A stretch of DNA of 46,664 nucleotides from Pseudomonadota bacterium (GTDB lineage: Bacteria; Pseudomonadota; Alphaproteobacteria; Rhizobiales; Xanthobacteraceae). Shown here one piece after another: positions 24,463 to 33,190 of this stretch. Both the position numbers and the translations under genes were made by a program. Below the pieces are notes generated by a model. The model was not told the DNA's origin. It made no database searches and saw only the letters and a program-made list of their open reading frames with translations. The stretch covers positions 1 through 46,664 of the forward strand of contig JAEZEY010000228.1 in assembly GCA_023432845.1 (NCBI GenBank). The letters are read 5' to 3'. Numbering within the stretch: the first letter of the stretch is position 1; each line of letters opens with the position of its first letter.

Positions 24463-26256
24463 TCAAACCAGCATCTTGCCTTCCTCGGTGATGGCGTCGT
24501 CGAGAGACACGCCCGAGTCACCGAGGATCATTTCGTTATGCGCCTTGCCCGACGGGATCATCGGGAAGCAGTTCTCCGCCTTGTCGACGACGCAGTCGAA
24601 CAGCACCGGGCGGTCGATATCGATCATCTCCTTGATGGCGTGATCGAGATCGCCCGGCCTCTCGCAGCGGATGCCGACGGCGTGCATCGCCTCGGCCAGC
24701 TTGACGAAATCCGGGAGCGCTTCGGAGTAGCTCTCCGAATAGCGGCTGCCGTGCAGCAGTTCCTGCCATTGCCGCACCATGCCCATGTAGCTGTTGTTGA
24801 GGATGAAGATCTTGATCGGCAGCCGGTACTGCACCGCCGTCGACAGTTCCTGCATCGTCATCTGCACCGAGGCTTCGCCGGCTATGTCGATGACCAGTGC
24901 CTTGGGATGCGCGAGCTGCACGCCGACCGAGGCCGGCAGGCCGTAGCCCATGGTGCCGAGGCCCCCCGAAGTCATCCAGCGGTTCGGCTCGTTGAAGTGA
25001 TAGAACTGCGCCGCCCACATCTGGTGCTGACCGACTTCGGTCGTGATGTAGGTGTCGCGATCCTTGGTCAGCTCGAACAGCCGCTGGATGGCGTATTGCG
25101 GCTTGATCACCTCGTTCGACGGACGATAGGCCAGCGACTTGCGGGCGCGCCACTTGCCGATCTGCTTCCACCAGTCCTCGATGGCCTTCTAGTCGGCCTG
25201 CTTCTTCTCGGACTTCCACAGATGCAGCATGTCCTGAAGGACATGCCCGCAATCGCCGATGATCGGAATATCGACATGGACGTTCTTGTTGATTGACGAC
25301 GGATCGATGTCGATGTGGATTTTCTTCGAGTTCGGCGAGAAGGCGTCGAGGCGCCCGGTGATGCGGTCGTCGAAGCGCGCGCCGACGCAGACCATGACGT
25401 CGCAGTCATGCATCGCCATGTTGGCTTCCAGCGTGCCGTGCATGCCGAGCATGCCGAGCCACTGCGGATCGGCCGCCGGATAGGCGCCAAGGCCCATCAG
25501 GGTCGAGGTGATGGGGAAGCCGGTGGCCTGCACCAGTTCGCGCAGCAGTTTGCTGGCCTGCGGGCCGGAATTGATGACGCCGCCGCCGGTGTAGAAAATT
25601 GGCTTTTTGGCGCGCGCCATCAGTTCGATCGCCGCCTTGATCGGCGCCGGATCGGCCTTCAGCTTCGGGTGATAGCCCGTGTGCGGGAATTCCTTCGGCT
25701 GCGAGTACATGCCGGTGGCGAACTGGATGTCCTTCGGGATATCGACCACAACCGGACCCGGACGGCCGCTGGCGGCGATGTGGAAGGCCTCGTGCAGGAT
25801 GCGCGGCAGGTCCTCGATGCGCTTCACCAGGTAATTGTGCTTGGTGCAGGGCCGCGTGATGCCGACCGTGTCGCATTCCTGGAAGGCGTCGTTGCCGATG
25901 AGATGCGTCGGCACCTGGCCGGTGATGCAGACTAGCGGGATCGAGTCGCACAGCGCGTCGGTGAGACCGGTGACGGCGTTGGTGGCGCCGGGGCCGGACG
26001 TCACCAGCACGCAACCGACCTTCCCGGTCGAGCGGGCATAGCCCTCGGCAGCGTGGACGGCGCCCTGCTCGTGGCGGACCAGGATGTGGCGAACGTCCTT
26101 CTGCGCGAACAGCGCGTCGTAAATCGGAAGCACCGCGCCGCCCGGATAGCCGAACAGGTGCTTCACCCCCTGATCGGCCATGGCCTGAATCACCATTTCG
26201 GCGCCGGTCATCTGCCGGGGCTCGGTGGTTTCCTTCGTCGCCGTGTGCTTGGTCAT
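24463..26256 (-). pseudogene. ilvI: Acetolactate synthase large subunit, interrupted by one in-frame TAG
   Basis: The enzyme joins pyruvate with pyruvate or 2-oxobutyrate using ThDP, FAD and Mg. The reading frame is continuous over 597 codons from the ATG at 26256 (AGGAAG six bases upstream), except for TAG at 25189-25191, codon 356. Both sides are intact: GYPGGAVLPIYD and the catalytic Glu63 in RHEQGAVHAAEGYA before it, and the ThDP motif GEA-x24-NN (residues 460-488) and GMVRQWQ after it. The stop falls between the middle and ThDP domains. One base change from AAG or CAG would explain it, so a sequencing error, a recent mutation or suppression are all possible. Asp of the usual GDG/GDA motif is Glu here. 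A restart at GTG 25110 lacks a good ribosome-binding site. Confidence 0.85.
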
Positions 26257-26300
26257 GATCGGCTTCCTTTTCCGCTCGTCCTGTCGCTTCTGCTGCAGCC

Positions 26301-26325
26301 AATAAAAAAGGCCCGCGAAGGGGCC
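26301..26325 (-). terminator. Attenuator terminator ahead of ilvI
   Basis: On the minus strand GGCCC-CTTCGC-GGGCC is followed by TTTTTTATT, a classical intrinsic terminator, 45 bp before the ilvI ATG and just after the leader peptide. An upstream hairpin with arms CGGACACT/AGTGTCCG (26331-26338 with 26368-26375) and inner GGGTAG/CTACCC overlaps the leader stop codon, giving the alternative structures needed for attenuation. Confidence 0.8.
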
Positions 26326-26357
26326 ACGTCCGGACACTCACCGAGGGTAGCAGTGGG

Positions 26358-26408
26358 CTACCCGGCCAGTGTCCGAACCTCTACTACGAGAATAATAATA
26401 TTGCGCAT
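26358..26408 (-). CDS. ilv leader peptide (Ile/Leu/Val attenuator peptide)
   Basis: A 16-residue peptide MRNIIILVVEVRTLAG ending in TAG. It has three consecutive Ile codons, then Leu, Val, Val and another Val, exactly the amino acids made by the downstream pathway. Its stop lies in the stem of the long hairpin that precedes the terminator at 26301-26325. It starts about 25 bases after the predicted transcription start. It is the sensor of ribosome-mediated attenuation: scarcity of charged Ile/Leu/Val tRNA stalls the ribosome and prevents terminator formation. No strong Shine-Dalgarno (GGACGA only). Confidence 0.85.
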   Translation of the reverse strand: MRNIIILVVEVRTLAG

Positions 26409-26439
26409 TGCTTGCGTCGTCCGAACTTTCGTTGCGCGC

Positions 26440-26468
26440 GTTATAGGGTCGGCTTTTTGCCCGGTCAA
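26440..26468 (-). promoter_or_regulatory. Sigma70-type promoter of the ilv operon
   Basis: On the minus strand TTGACC (26468-26463) and TATAAC (26445-26440) are separated by exactly 17 bp. Transcription would start near 26433, 25 bases before the leader peptide ATG. Confidence 0.75.
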
Positions 26469-26577
26469 GCGGGAAACGCAGGGTAATCCCAGCCCCGCGG
26501 ACCGGCAATAGCGCTCTTGGCGGGCCTGACATGCCTTTGGAGGCCGGCCGGCCTGAGGGGGCCCTGCTTGGAGGGCC

Positions 26578-28200
26578 TTAGGCGGCGCGCTGATTGGCCC
26601 GTACCGGACGCGCCGCGAAAGGCTCTGGCGCGGCGGCAAGTGGCTCGCCACCCGCCTCTACGCCGTCAGCCTCGCTCCCGTCCTTGAGTTTGAATACAGC
26701 CACCCGTTCCGACATGCTGACCGACTGATTATCGAGCGCCTTGGCGGTGGCGGCATTCTCCTCGACCAGCGCGGAGTTTTGCTGGGTGACTTCGTCGAGT
26801 TGATGCAGCGCCTGCTTCACCTGATCGATGCTTTCGGCCTGCTCTCCCGCTGCCGTGGCGATCTCCGCCACGATCGAAGACACCTTGCGGATCGAGTCGG
26901 TGATGGCATCGAGTGCGTGGCCCGTGCGATTGACCAGTTCGACGCCGTTCTTGACCTGATTTGAGGAGTTGCTGATGAGGCCGTTGATGTCCTTGGCGGC
27001 CTGAGCCGAGCGCTGGGCGAGATTGCGCACTTCGGCAGCGACCACGGCGAAGCCGCGACCCGTCTCGCCTGCGCGCGCGGCTTCCACTGCCGCGTTGAGG
27101 GCCAAGAGGTTGGTTTGCCGCGCGATCTCGTCGATCACGACGATGATCTCGCCGATCTTGTGCGACGATTCCTCGATCTTGGCCATCGCGGCAACCGCAG
27201 TACCGACCACTTCGCTGCTGTCATCGGCCATCTTGCGCATGCCGGACACGAACTCGTTGGCCCGCTGCGCGCTCTCGGCACTCCTGCGAACGGTCCCGGA
27301 GATCGTCTCCAGCGTCGCCGAGGTTTCCTCGAGGCCCGCGGCCTGCTCTTCAGTGCGCTGCGACAGGTCAGTACTACTAATGGCAATCTCCGCAGCGGCG
27401 CTCGAGACCTCGTTCGCGGCAACGATTATGCCGGATACCGTTTCGTCGAGCGAAGCGCGGGTCTTGTCGAGCGAGACCAGCAGGCGACCGAGCTCGTCGC
27501 GACGCTTCGTCTTGATCTCGACGGTGAAGTTACCGCTGGCGATCTCTTCCGAGATGCTCATCGCGTGGCGGATGGCGCGGCTGAATGAAGCCGCCATGAA
27601 GAATGCCAACGCAAGGCCCGCCAGCACGACCGCCACTGCGCACACCATCAAGTTCGTCTTCGAGCTTGCCGCGGTCGCTTCCGCGGCCGAACGGAAATTC
27701 AGTCCATAGGCGCTGGCATACTCGACAATAATATCCATCGCCTCCTGCACTTCGTTGCCCTTGGCTATCACTTCCTGCGGCAGAGGCAGTTCGGTCAACC
27801 CGGTGGCAGGCGGCCTGAGATAGTTAAGGCCGGTCTTGTACCATTCATCCGAGAGCAGCTTGAGCTTGTCGAGACTGTCATTGAACTCGGCGGCAGCCGT
27901 CATGCGCTCACGCACAATGCCCAGATTGAGGGAGAGCTGCTCCAATGAACTCTCGATGACCTTAAAGTCCTGCACGCTAGCCGCCTCGCGCAGCACGATC
28001 GCCTTTTCCACAGCACGCCTGGCCTCTGTGAAGTTGAGTTGAGCGAGGCGCGCATGGTTCACCGCCATCATCGGGCCGTCGTAGAGCCCGACCACCAACC
28101 CACTCGATGAACTAATGAGGCGGTAGCCGTAAGCCGCCACACCGGCTGCGAGAAATACGACCGCACTGAAAGCCAATAGAAGTTTGTACCGGATGGACAT
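26578..28200 (-). CDS. Methyl-accepting chemotaxis protein
   Basis: A 540-residue chemoreceptor. A membrane segment at about residues 7-27 is followed by a periplasmic four-helix sensor of about 160 residues. A second membrane segment lies near 188-212 (NLMVCAVAVVLAGLALAFFMA), then HAMP and the long coiled-coil signalling domain. The hairpin tip reads IDEIARQTNLLALNAAVEAARAGETGRGFAVVAAEVRNLAQRSA. It signals ligand binding to CheA/CheW; the ligand is unknown. No C-terminal CheR-tethering pentapeptide is seen (ends in NQRAA). A second receptor lies 1.8 kb away, with a peroxidase and a cupredoxin gene between them on the same strand. Confidence 0.93.
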   Translation of the reverse strand: MSIRYKLLLAFSAVVFLAAGVAAYGYRLISSSSGLVVGLYDGPMMAVNHARLAQLNFTEARRAVEKAIVLREAASVQDFKVIESSLEQLSLNLGIVRERMTAAAEFNDSLDKLKLLSDEWYKTGLNYLRPPATGLTELPLPQEVIAKGNEVQEAMDIIVEYASAYGLNFRSAAEATAASSKTNLMVCAVAVVLAGLALAFFMAASFSRAIRHAMSISEEIASGNFTVEIKTKRRDELGRLLVSLDKTRASLDETVSGIIVAANEVSSAAAEIAISSTDLSQRTEEQAAGLEETSATLETISGTVRRSAESAQRANEFVSGMRKMADDSSEVVGTAVAAMAKIEESSHKIGEIIVVIDEIARQTNLLALNAAVEAARAGETGRGFAVVAAEVRNLAQRSAQAAKDINGLISNSSNQVKNGVELVNRTGHALDAITDSIRKVSSIVAEIATAAGEQAESIDQVKQALHQLDEVTQQNSALVEENAATAKALDNQSVSMSERVAVFKLKDGSEADGVEAGGEPLAAAPEPFAARPVRANQRAA

Positions 28201-28241
28201 GCTTCACCCCTTTCGGGTCGGTCAGTTTACGATCGGGCCGG

Positions 28242-28577
28242 TTAGTTTACGACCTTGACGCGCATTTTCATCGACGGATGGATGGCGCAGATAACGGCGA
28301 CGTCGCCAGCAGCCTTGAACGTCACCGGCGTGGCGCTGCCCGGTCGCAGCGAACCGAGATTGAACTTGTTGTTCGGATCCATCGACATGACGTTGTGCGG
28401 AATATTGTCGTCGTTGACGAACACGATCGCATCACCCACCTTGATGCTAATCTCCTCCTGCGAGAATTTCTTTCCCTTCTGGCCGATCGTATGCTCGGCC
28501 GCGTAGGCCGCCACTGCGTAGGCCGCTATAGCACCAGCGGCAAAAGCCGCCGCCATGTTCATGCCCAATCTGTTCAT
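28242..28577 (-). CDS. Periplasmic cupredoxin (plastocyanin/amicyanin-like)
   Basis: A 111-residue exported blue-copper protein. The signal peptide ends near VAAYAAE (about residue 27). Copper ligands are visible: His61 in DNIPHNV, then Cys97, His100 and a Met at 103 or 105 in ICAIHPSMKM, the C-x2-H-x2-M arrangement of short-loop cupredoxins. It should carry single electrons in the periplasm. The gene is 28 bp after the di-haem peroxidase gene on the same strand, so it is the likely electron donor or acceptor for that enzyme. Confidence 0.88.
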   Translation of the reverse strand: MNRLGMNMAAAFAAGAIAAYAVAAYAAEHTIGQKGKKFSQEEISIKVGDAIVFVNDDNIPHNVMSMDPNNKFNLGSLRPGSATPVTFKAAGDVAVICAIHPSMKMRVKVVN

Positions 28578-28605
28578 AAGACTTCTCCGTTATGGGTTGG
28601 CGCTG

Positions 28606-29676
28606 TCAGCGCGGCAGGATTGGAATCGTCGTCGGATCGGCATCGCTGGTGAGCGTCTTCATGAATGCCACCAGATCGGTCTTTTCCTGCATCGTCAGCG
28701 CGAGCGGCTGGATGAAGTCCGAGCGGCTTTCGCGAGCGACGCCGCCATGCGCGTAGTGGCTGACGACATCTTCGAGCGTTTCGAGCGAGCCATCGTGCAT
28801 GTAAGGCGCGCGCTGCGTAATCTCCCGCAGGCCCGGCGTCTTGAAGGCATGCTGCGCTTTCGGGATGCCAACCAAAAACTTGCCACGGCCCACGTCTTCG
28901 CTCGGCAAACCTATGTCGTGGAAGCTGTCGTCGGTGAAGTGCCAACCGGAATGGCAGGTTGCACACTGCGCCTTGCCGTTGAATAGGGCGAAGCCCCGCT
29001 TGGCCTCTTCCGAAATCGCGCTCTCATCGCCCTCTATCCAAGCGTCGAACGGCGCCCGGCCCGACACAATAGTCCGCTCATATGTAGCGATTGCCTTTGC
29101 TACGGTGGCGCCGGTTATGCCTTGCCCGGGAAAGGCTGCGTCAAACAACTTCTTATATTCGGGGATTGCTTTCAGCCGCGCCATCAACTCGGGCAGCGGC
29201 AGGTTCATCTCGACTTCCGCCTGAATCGGACCGAGAGCCTGCTCTTCCAACGAGCCGGCGCGGCCATCCCACATTAGCACCTGAGCATAGGCCGCGTTGA
29301 TGATAGTCGGCGAACGGCGCCCCAGCCGCTTCATCAAATGACCGACGCCGGTCGGTTGACCGTCGCCCCACCCATAGCCCGGATTATGGCAACCGGCGCA
29401 TGATAGAAGGTTTGCTGCCGACAGCCGCGTATCGAAATAGAGCTTCTTTCCGAGCTCCGCCTTTTCAGCGGTGTAGGGGTTGTCTTTCGGGAATGGAATG
29501 AAACGTGGTCGGCGATATTGTTCCCGGAGTTGGTCTCCGCTCGCCCTCGGCGACTGGGCGATGCTTACTGTGCGGGTTGCTCCCACCTCCGCCTGGGCAT
29601 GCACGCGCGCTGGCATGACAATCGCGACTGCAGCAAGAAAAACTGCAGCCGAGATGCTGCTCGTCCGAACAGACAT
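28606..29676 (-). CDS. Di-haem cytochrome c peroxidase / MauG family
   Basis: A 356-residue periplasmic protein with signal peptide (to about residue 28, VHAQAE). Two c-type haem sites are present: Cys93-x2-Cys96-His97 (CAGCHNPGYGWGDG) and Cys238-x2-Cys241-His242 (CATCHSGWHF), the usual arrangement for bacterial CCP and MauG. The family reduces H2O2 to water with electrons from small cytochromes or cupredoxins, or oxidises protein substrates (MauG). No methylamine dehydrogenase genes are near, so CCP is favoured. GGGGGA precedes the ATG by seven bases. It is followed 28 bp later by a cupredoxin, and a 14-bp palindrome lies about 106 bp upstream. Confidence 0.9.
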   Translation of the reverse strand: MSVRTSSISAAVFLAAVAIVMPARVHAQAEVGATRTVSIAQSPRASGDQLREQYRRPRFIPFPKDNPYTAEKAELGKKLYFDTRLSAANLLSCAGCHNPGYGWGDGQPTGVGHLMKRLGRRSPTIINAAYAQVLMWDGRAGSLEEQALGPIQAEVEMNLPLPELMARLKAIPEYKKLFDAAFPGQGITGATVAKAIATYERTIVSGRAPFDAWIEGDESAISEEAKRGFALFNGKAQCATCHSGWHFTDDSFHDIGLPSEDVGRGKFLVGIPKAQHAFKTPGLREITQRAPYMHDGSLETLEDVVSHYAHGGVARESRSDFIQPLALTMQEKTDLVAFMKTLTSDADPTTIPILPR

Positions 29677-30041
29677 AGGCGAATCCCCCAGAGTTCCTTG
29701 AAACTCACAGGAACTACACGTTATAAAATTTTATATTGTATTAAATTGCCAAATGACTATGTCGCGATTGCCTGTCATTGCGAACTAATTAGTTCTTTTG
29801 CGATCTTTGATTGAGTGTTGACTGCAACACGCGCTTACAAAAGATTTTAGTAATTGCAGTACACCACCTTAAGGCGCGCTGCGAGTAAGCACTTTCTGTT
29901 GAAAGCGGCAAAGCATCAGTGCGGCACTACCTACTGTCTGCTCGCTACGTCTTTGTGCCGTCGCTTGGCCGAACAGCTGCATCGATGGAGCCGAGCGCGC
30001 GTCACCAATCTCCATCAAACCGTGGTGCTTCGTGCTCGCCG
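29677..30041. other. AT-rich intergenic region upstream of the peroxidase gene
   Basis: No gene is recognisable in these 365 bp. Positions about 29720-29750 are unusually AT-rich for the window (TATAAAATTTTATATTG) and may hold the peroxidase promoter. A perfect palindrome lies at 29782-29795. The remainder near 29860-30041 borders the 3' end of the second chemoreceptor gene. Confidence 0.5.
29782..29795. promoter_or_regulatory. Perfect 14-bp palindrome upstream of the peroxidase-cupredoxin pair
   Basis: GAACTAATTAGTTC reads the same on both strands. It is 106 bp upstream of the peroxidase start, next to an AT-rich tract that could be its promoter. It looks like an operator for a dimeric regulator; which one is unknown. 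Confidence 0.5.
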
Positions 30042-32102
30042 TCAGGCGGCGCGCGCGGGCCCAGACACCCTGGCGGGAGCCTCCCGGGCCGGCGCCGGAC
30101 TGCGCGCGACATGGTGCCGAGACTCGGCCGCCGGAGACGCCTCGTCGCCGAAGCGGAAGAAGCCGATCTGCCCGTCCATCATTCGCGCCTGCTGCTCCAG
30201 CAGCTTGGCGGTGGCGGCATTCTCCTCGACCAGCGCCGAGTTCTGCTGGGTCGAGTTGTCCATCATGTTCATCGCCTTGTTGACCTCGTCGACGCCGGTC
30301 GACTGCTCGGCGCTGGCGCTGGCGATATCGTTGATGAGGCTCGTGACCTTCTGGATCGACTCCGTGATCCGGCCGAGCGCGGTACCGGCCTCGTTGACCA
30401 AGTCGACGCCCTCCTGAACCTGACCGCCGGATTTGGTGATTAGTGCCGTGATGTCCTTGGCGGCCTGCGAGGAGCGTTGCGCTAGGCTACGCACTTCGGA
30501 GGCGACGACGGCAAAGCCGCGGCCGGCTTCACCGGCGCGGGCGGCTTCCACCGCCGCGTTGAGGGCAAGGAGGTTGGTCTGACGCGCGATCTCGTCGATA
30601 ACGACGATGATTTCGGAGATGCTCTTGGACGATTCCTCGATACGTGCCATGGCTTCGACCGCCTTGGCGACAACCTCGCCGCTCTGAGCGGCCACGTCGC
30701 GCGTCTCATGCGCCGAGCGGCTCGCCTCGCGCGCATTCTCCGCGTTGTGCTTGATGATCGAGGAAATCTCCTCCATCGCCGCGGTGGTTTCTTCGAGGCT
30801 CGCCGCCTGCTCTTCGGTACGCTGCGACAAGTCCGTGGTGCTGGTCGAGATTTCGACCGAGGCGTTGGTGACCTCGGTCGCCGCCGCCTTGATCTGCAGG
30901 AGCGCCGCGCGCACCTTGTCGGCCATGCCGTTGACCGCCCCGGCGATTTGACCGATCTCGTCTGGCCGGTCGCGATACGGCACGTCGACGGCGAAGTTGC
31001 CGTCGGCGATCTGACCGAGCGGCCTGGTCAGCATGCGCAGCGGCCGCGCCACCGTGATGACGCTGAAGGCGATTGCGCCGAAGAAAATCGCGACGCATGC
31101 GATGAGAAGTACGCTGCTGATGATCAGCGTCTGCAGGCCGGATGCGATGAGATCCTTGGTATAGGCTTCGCTCGCCGCACCGGCGCCGTTCATGACATCG
31201 AGCAGGGTCGCCAGGAGCGGCGTGGTCGTGTCGACCCATTCCGGGGTGGCCATCGGATACTTGCCGCCCGCGGCCGAGATCTTGCGCATCTCGTTGGCCA
31301 GCGGCTGGAACTTGCCGAAATACCCGTCCGTCGCCGCCTTGACGCCCGCGGTGATGGTCGCGTGCTCGCCGTCGATCAGAGTGGCCTGCAGCAATCGCCA
31401 CAGCAAACTGACCTGGACGCGAATGGCTTGAATCCGCTCGAGATTGGCAGGCGGAATGGCGGTGCCAGCCGATATGGATTGCGCCAGCGTCGAACGCTCG
31501 CTGCCGCCGATCTCGCGCAGGTTCCAGGCATAGATGCGGACCGAGGCCAAACGCGCCAACTCCGGATCCATCGCGCTGGTGCTGCTTAGCACGCGATTCC
31601 ACAACTTCTGCGCCGTGCCGGCAAAAGCGGTCAGCGCGGCAACGGTGCTCTTGACGGTGTCGGCATCCCGTTGCGCCTTCGGCAACTTGATCGCATCCTC
31701 GGATTTTTGCCGGTACTGGTCGACCTTTGCGAGCGCGTCGTTGAATTCCTTGATCAGCTCCTGCTTGCGCGGGAAATCTTCGGTCTGCAGCGCCTTGAAT
31801 GCGGCATCGATCTTGGCCTTGGCTCCGGCGCGCTGATCCTGAATGTCCTTGAGCACGGCCGCGCTGGCCGGATCGGCAGCCTGCAGCGCGCTGCTCACCA
31901 GCGCACGTTCGATCAGGATATCGTAGACGCCGAGGATGAGCGCATTGGCGGCGGCGTTCTGTCGGTCCGCTTTTTGGGCTTTGCTGTAAAGTTCGTAAGA
32001 GCGCCAAGTTTCGGTCGACAAGGCCCAGGCTGCGATCGGCACGACCAGCGCGAAGGTGACGGCAATGCGCGTGGAGATGCTCTTGAACGAGAAAATTGCC
32101 AT
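30042..32102 (-). CDS. Methyl-accepting chemotaxis protein
   Basis: A 686-residue chemoreceptor. The first membrane segment lies near residues 10-30 and a long periplasmic helical domain of about 290 residues follows (ILGVYDILIERALVSSAL near residue 65). It recalls NIT-type nitrate/nitrite sensors, but I am not sure. A second membrane segment (LIISSVLLIACVAIFFGAIAFSVI) near 329-352 leads to HAMP and the signalling domain with IDEIARQTNLLALNAAVEAARAGEAGRGFAVVASEVRSLAQRSS. No tethering pentapeptide at the C-terminus. The ATG at 32102 is preferred over the TTG five codons upstream because GGAG lies before it. Confidence 0.93.
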   Translation of the reverse strand: MAIFSFKSISTRIAVTFALVVPIAAWALSTETWRSYELYSKAQKADRQNAAANALILGVYDILIERALVSSALQAADPASAAVLKDIQDQRAGAKAKIDAAFKALQTEDFPRKQELIKEFNDALAKVDQYRQKSEDAIKLPKAQRDADTVKSTVAALTAFAGTAQKLWNRVLSSTSAMDPELARLASVRIYAWNLREIGGSERSTLAQSISAGTAIPPANLERIQAIRVQVSLLWRLLQATLIDGEHATITAGVKAATDGYFGKFQPLANEMRKISAAGGKYPMATPEWVDTTTPLLATLLDVMNGAGAASEAYTKDLIASGLQTLIISSVLLIACVAIFFGAIAFSVITVARPLRMLTRPLGQIADGNFAVDVPYRDRPDEIGQIAGAVNGMADKVRAALLQIKAAATEVTNASVEISTSTTDLSQRTEEQAASLEETTAAMEEISSIIKHNAENAREASRSAHETRDVAAQSGEVVAKAVEAMARIEESSKSISEIIVVIDEIARQTNLLALNAAVEAARAGEAGRGFAVVASEVRSLAQRSSQAAKDITALITKSGGQVQEGVDLVNEAGTALGRITESIQKVTSLINDIASASAEQSTGVDEVNKAMNMMDNSTQQNSALVEENAATAKLLEQQARMMDGQIGFFRFGDEASPAAESRHHVARSPAPAREAPARVSGPARAA

Positions 32103-32263
32103 GGATCCGGGCTCCAACCGAAAGAAACACCCGCGATCTGCGGAATTGTTTCAATTTCCCGGCAGCGCATTAAAGAGGCCTAAATTTGGTGGAAAATTTT
32201 AAACGGGCCCGAGCGGTTATTCGATAAACTGGATTGTACTTCTTACACAGATACCGCGTCGCA

Positions 32264-33190
32264 TCAGGCAGCAAACGTTTTAATGATGGCATCGAAGGCC
32301 TGTTCGGCGGGAATCATAGGCCAATCCTTCATCTGACCGCGGAACCAGGTGTGCTGGCGCTTGGCGTAGCGCCGGGTGTCCATAATCGACCCGGCTACCG
32401 CTTCGTCGAGCGGGATTTCACCCTTGAGGTGCCGGATCAACCACGGCACGCCGTGGGCTTTCATCGCCGGCAGTAGCGGATCGAGATTGCGCGCTGCGAG
32501 CGCCTTGACCTCGTCGAGGGCGCCGGACTGCATCATTGCGGAAAAGCGCGCTTCGATCCGCGACACCAACCGGGCGCGGTCAAGGGTGACAAAGACTTTT
32601 GCCGCGCGCTCAGGCGGCAGCAGCGGCGCCGTGTTCTCGCCGTGCCAATCGCTGATCGAGCGGCCGGTCGCCAGCACGACTTCCAGGGCGCGGGCGATGC
32701 GGGAGCGGTCGAGCGGCATCAGCCGCGCCGCCGTCACCGGATCGAGTGCGGTCAGTTCGGCATAGAGGGAAGACACGCCGTCGCGCGCCAGGCGTTCGCG
32801 CACGTTTTCGCGTATTTCGGCCGGGATCGCCGGCACAGAGGCGAGTCCCTCGGTCAGCACCTTGAAATAGAGCCCAGTGCCGCCGACCACGATCGGAATC
32901 CGCCCGGCGGCTTGGATGTCGCTAAGCGCATGGGCGACCTCCCGCAACCAGCGTCCGGTCGAATAGGATTCCGCGGCGTCGACGTGGCCGTAGAGCACGT
33001 GGGGCGCGCGCGCCTCTTCCTCGATCGTCGGCCGGGCGGTGATGACGCGCAGGCCGGCGTAAACCTGCATGGAATCGGCATTGACGATGGTGCCGCCGAG
33101 ACGGTCGGCCAGTGCAAGCGCCAAAGCCGACTTGCCGCTGGCAGTCGGACCGGCGATAAGCACTGCCTGTTTCAGCTCCGGCATCGACAT
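32264..33190 (-). CDS. miaA: tRNA dimethylallyltransferase
   Basis: A 308-residue enzyme that adds dimethylallyl to adenosine 37 of tRNAs reading UNN codons. The N-terminal P-loop is AGPTASGKSALALALADRLGG, followed by NADSMQVYAGLRVIT. The segment PIVVGGTGLYFKVLTEGLA is also typical. The ATG at 33190 overlaps the serB ATG on the other strand (CATG at 33188-33191). An ATG two codons later (33184) has better spacing from GAGG and is about as likely. Length fits the family (about 300-315). Confidence 0.95.
   Translation of the reverse strand: MSMPELKQAVLIAGPTASGKSALALALADRLGGTIVNADSMQVYAGLRVITARPTIEEEARAPHVLYGHVDAAESYSTGRWLREVAHALSDIQAAGRIPIVVGGTGLYFKVLTEGLASVPAIPAEIRENVRERLARDGVSSLYAELTALDPVTAARLMPLDRSRIARALEVVLATGRSISDWHGENTAPLLPPERAAKVFVTLDRARLVSRIEARFSAMMQSGALDEVKALAARNLDPLLPAMKAHGVPWLIRHLKGEIPLDEAVAGSIMDTRRYAKRQHTWFRGQMKDWPMIPAEQAFDAIIKTFAA

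Noticed and set aside
24463..25110. Separate 215-residue gene for the second half of IlvI
   Set aside because: It is in the same frame as the first half with only one TAG between, and its GTG start has no well-spaced Shine-Dalgarno, so I treat it as part of one interrupted gene.
26338..26532. 64-codon minus-strand frame overlapping the ilv leader
   Set aside because: It is in another frame from the Ile/Val leader peptide and has no features; the real leader is the 16-codon frame at 26358-26408.
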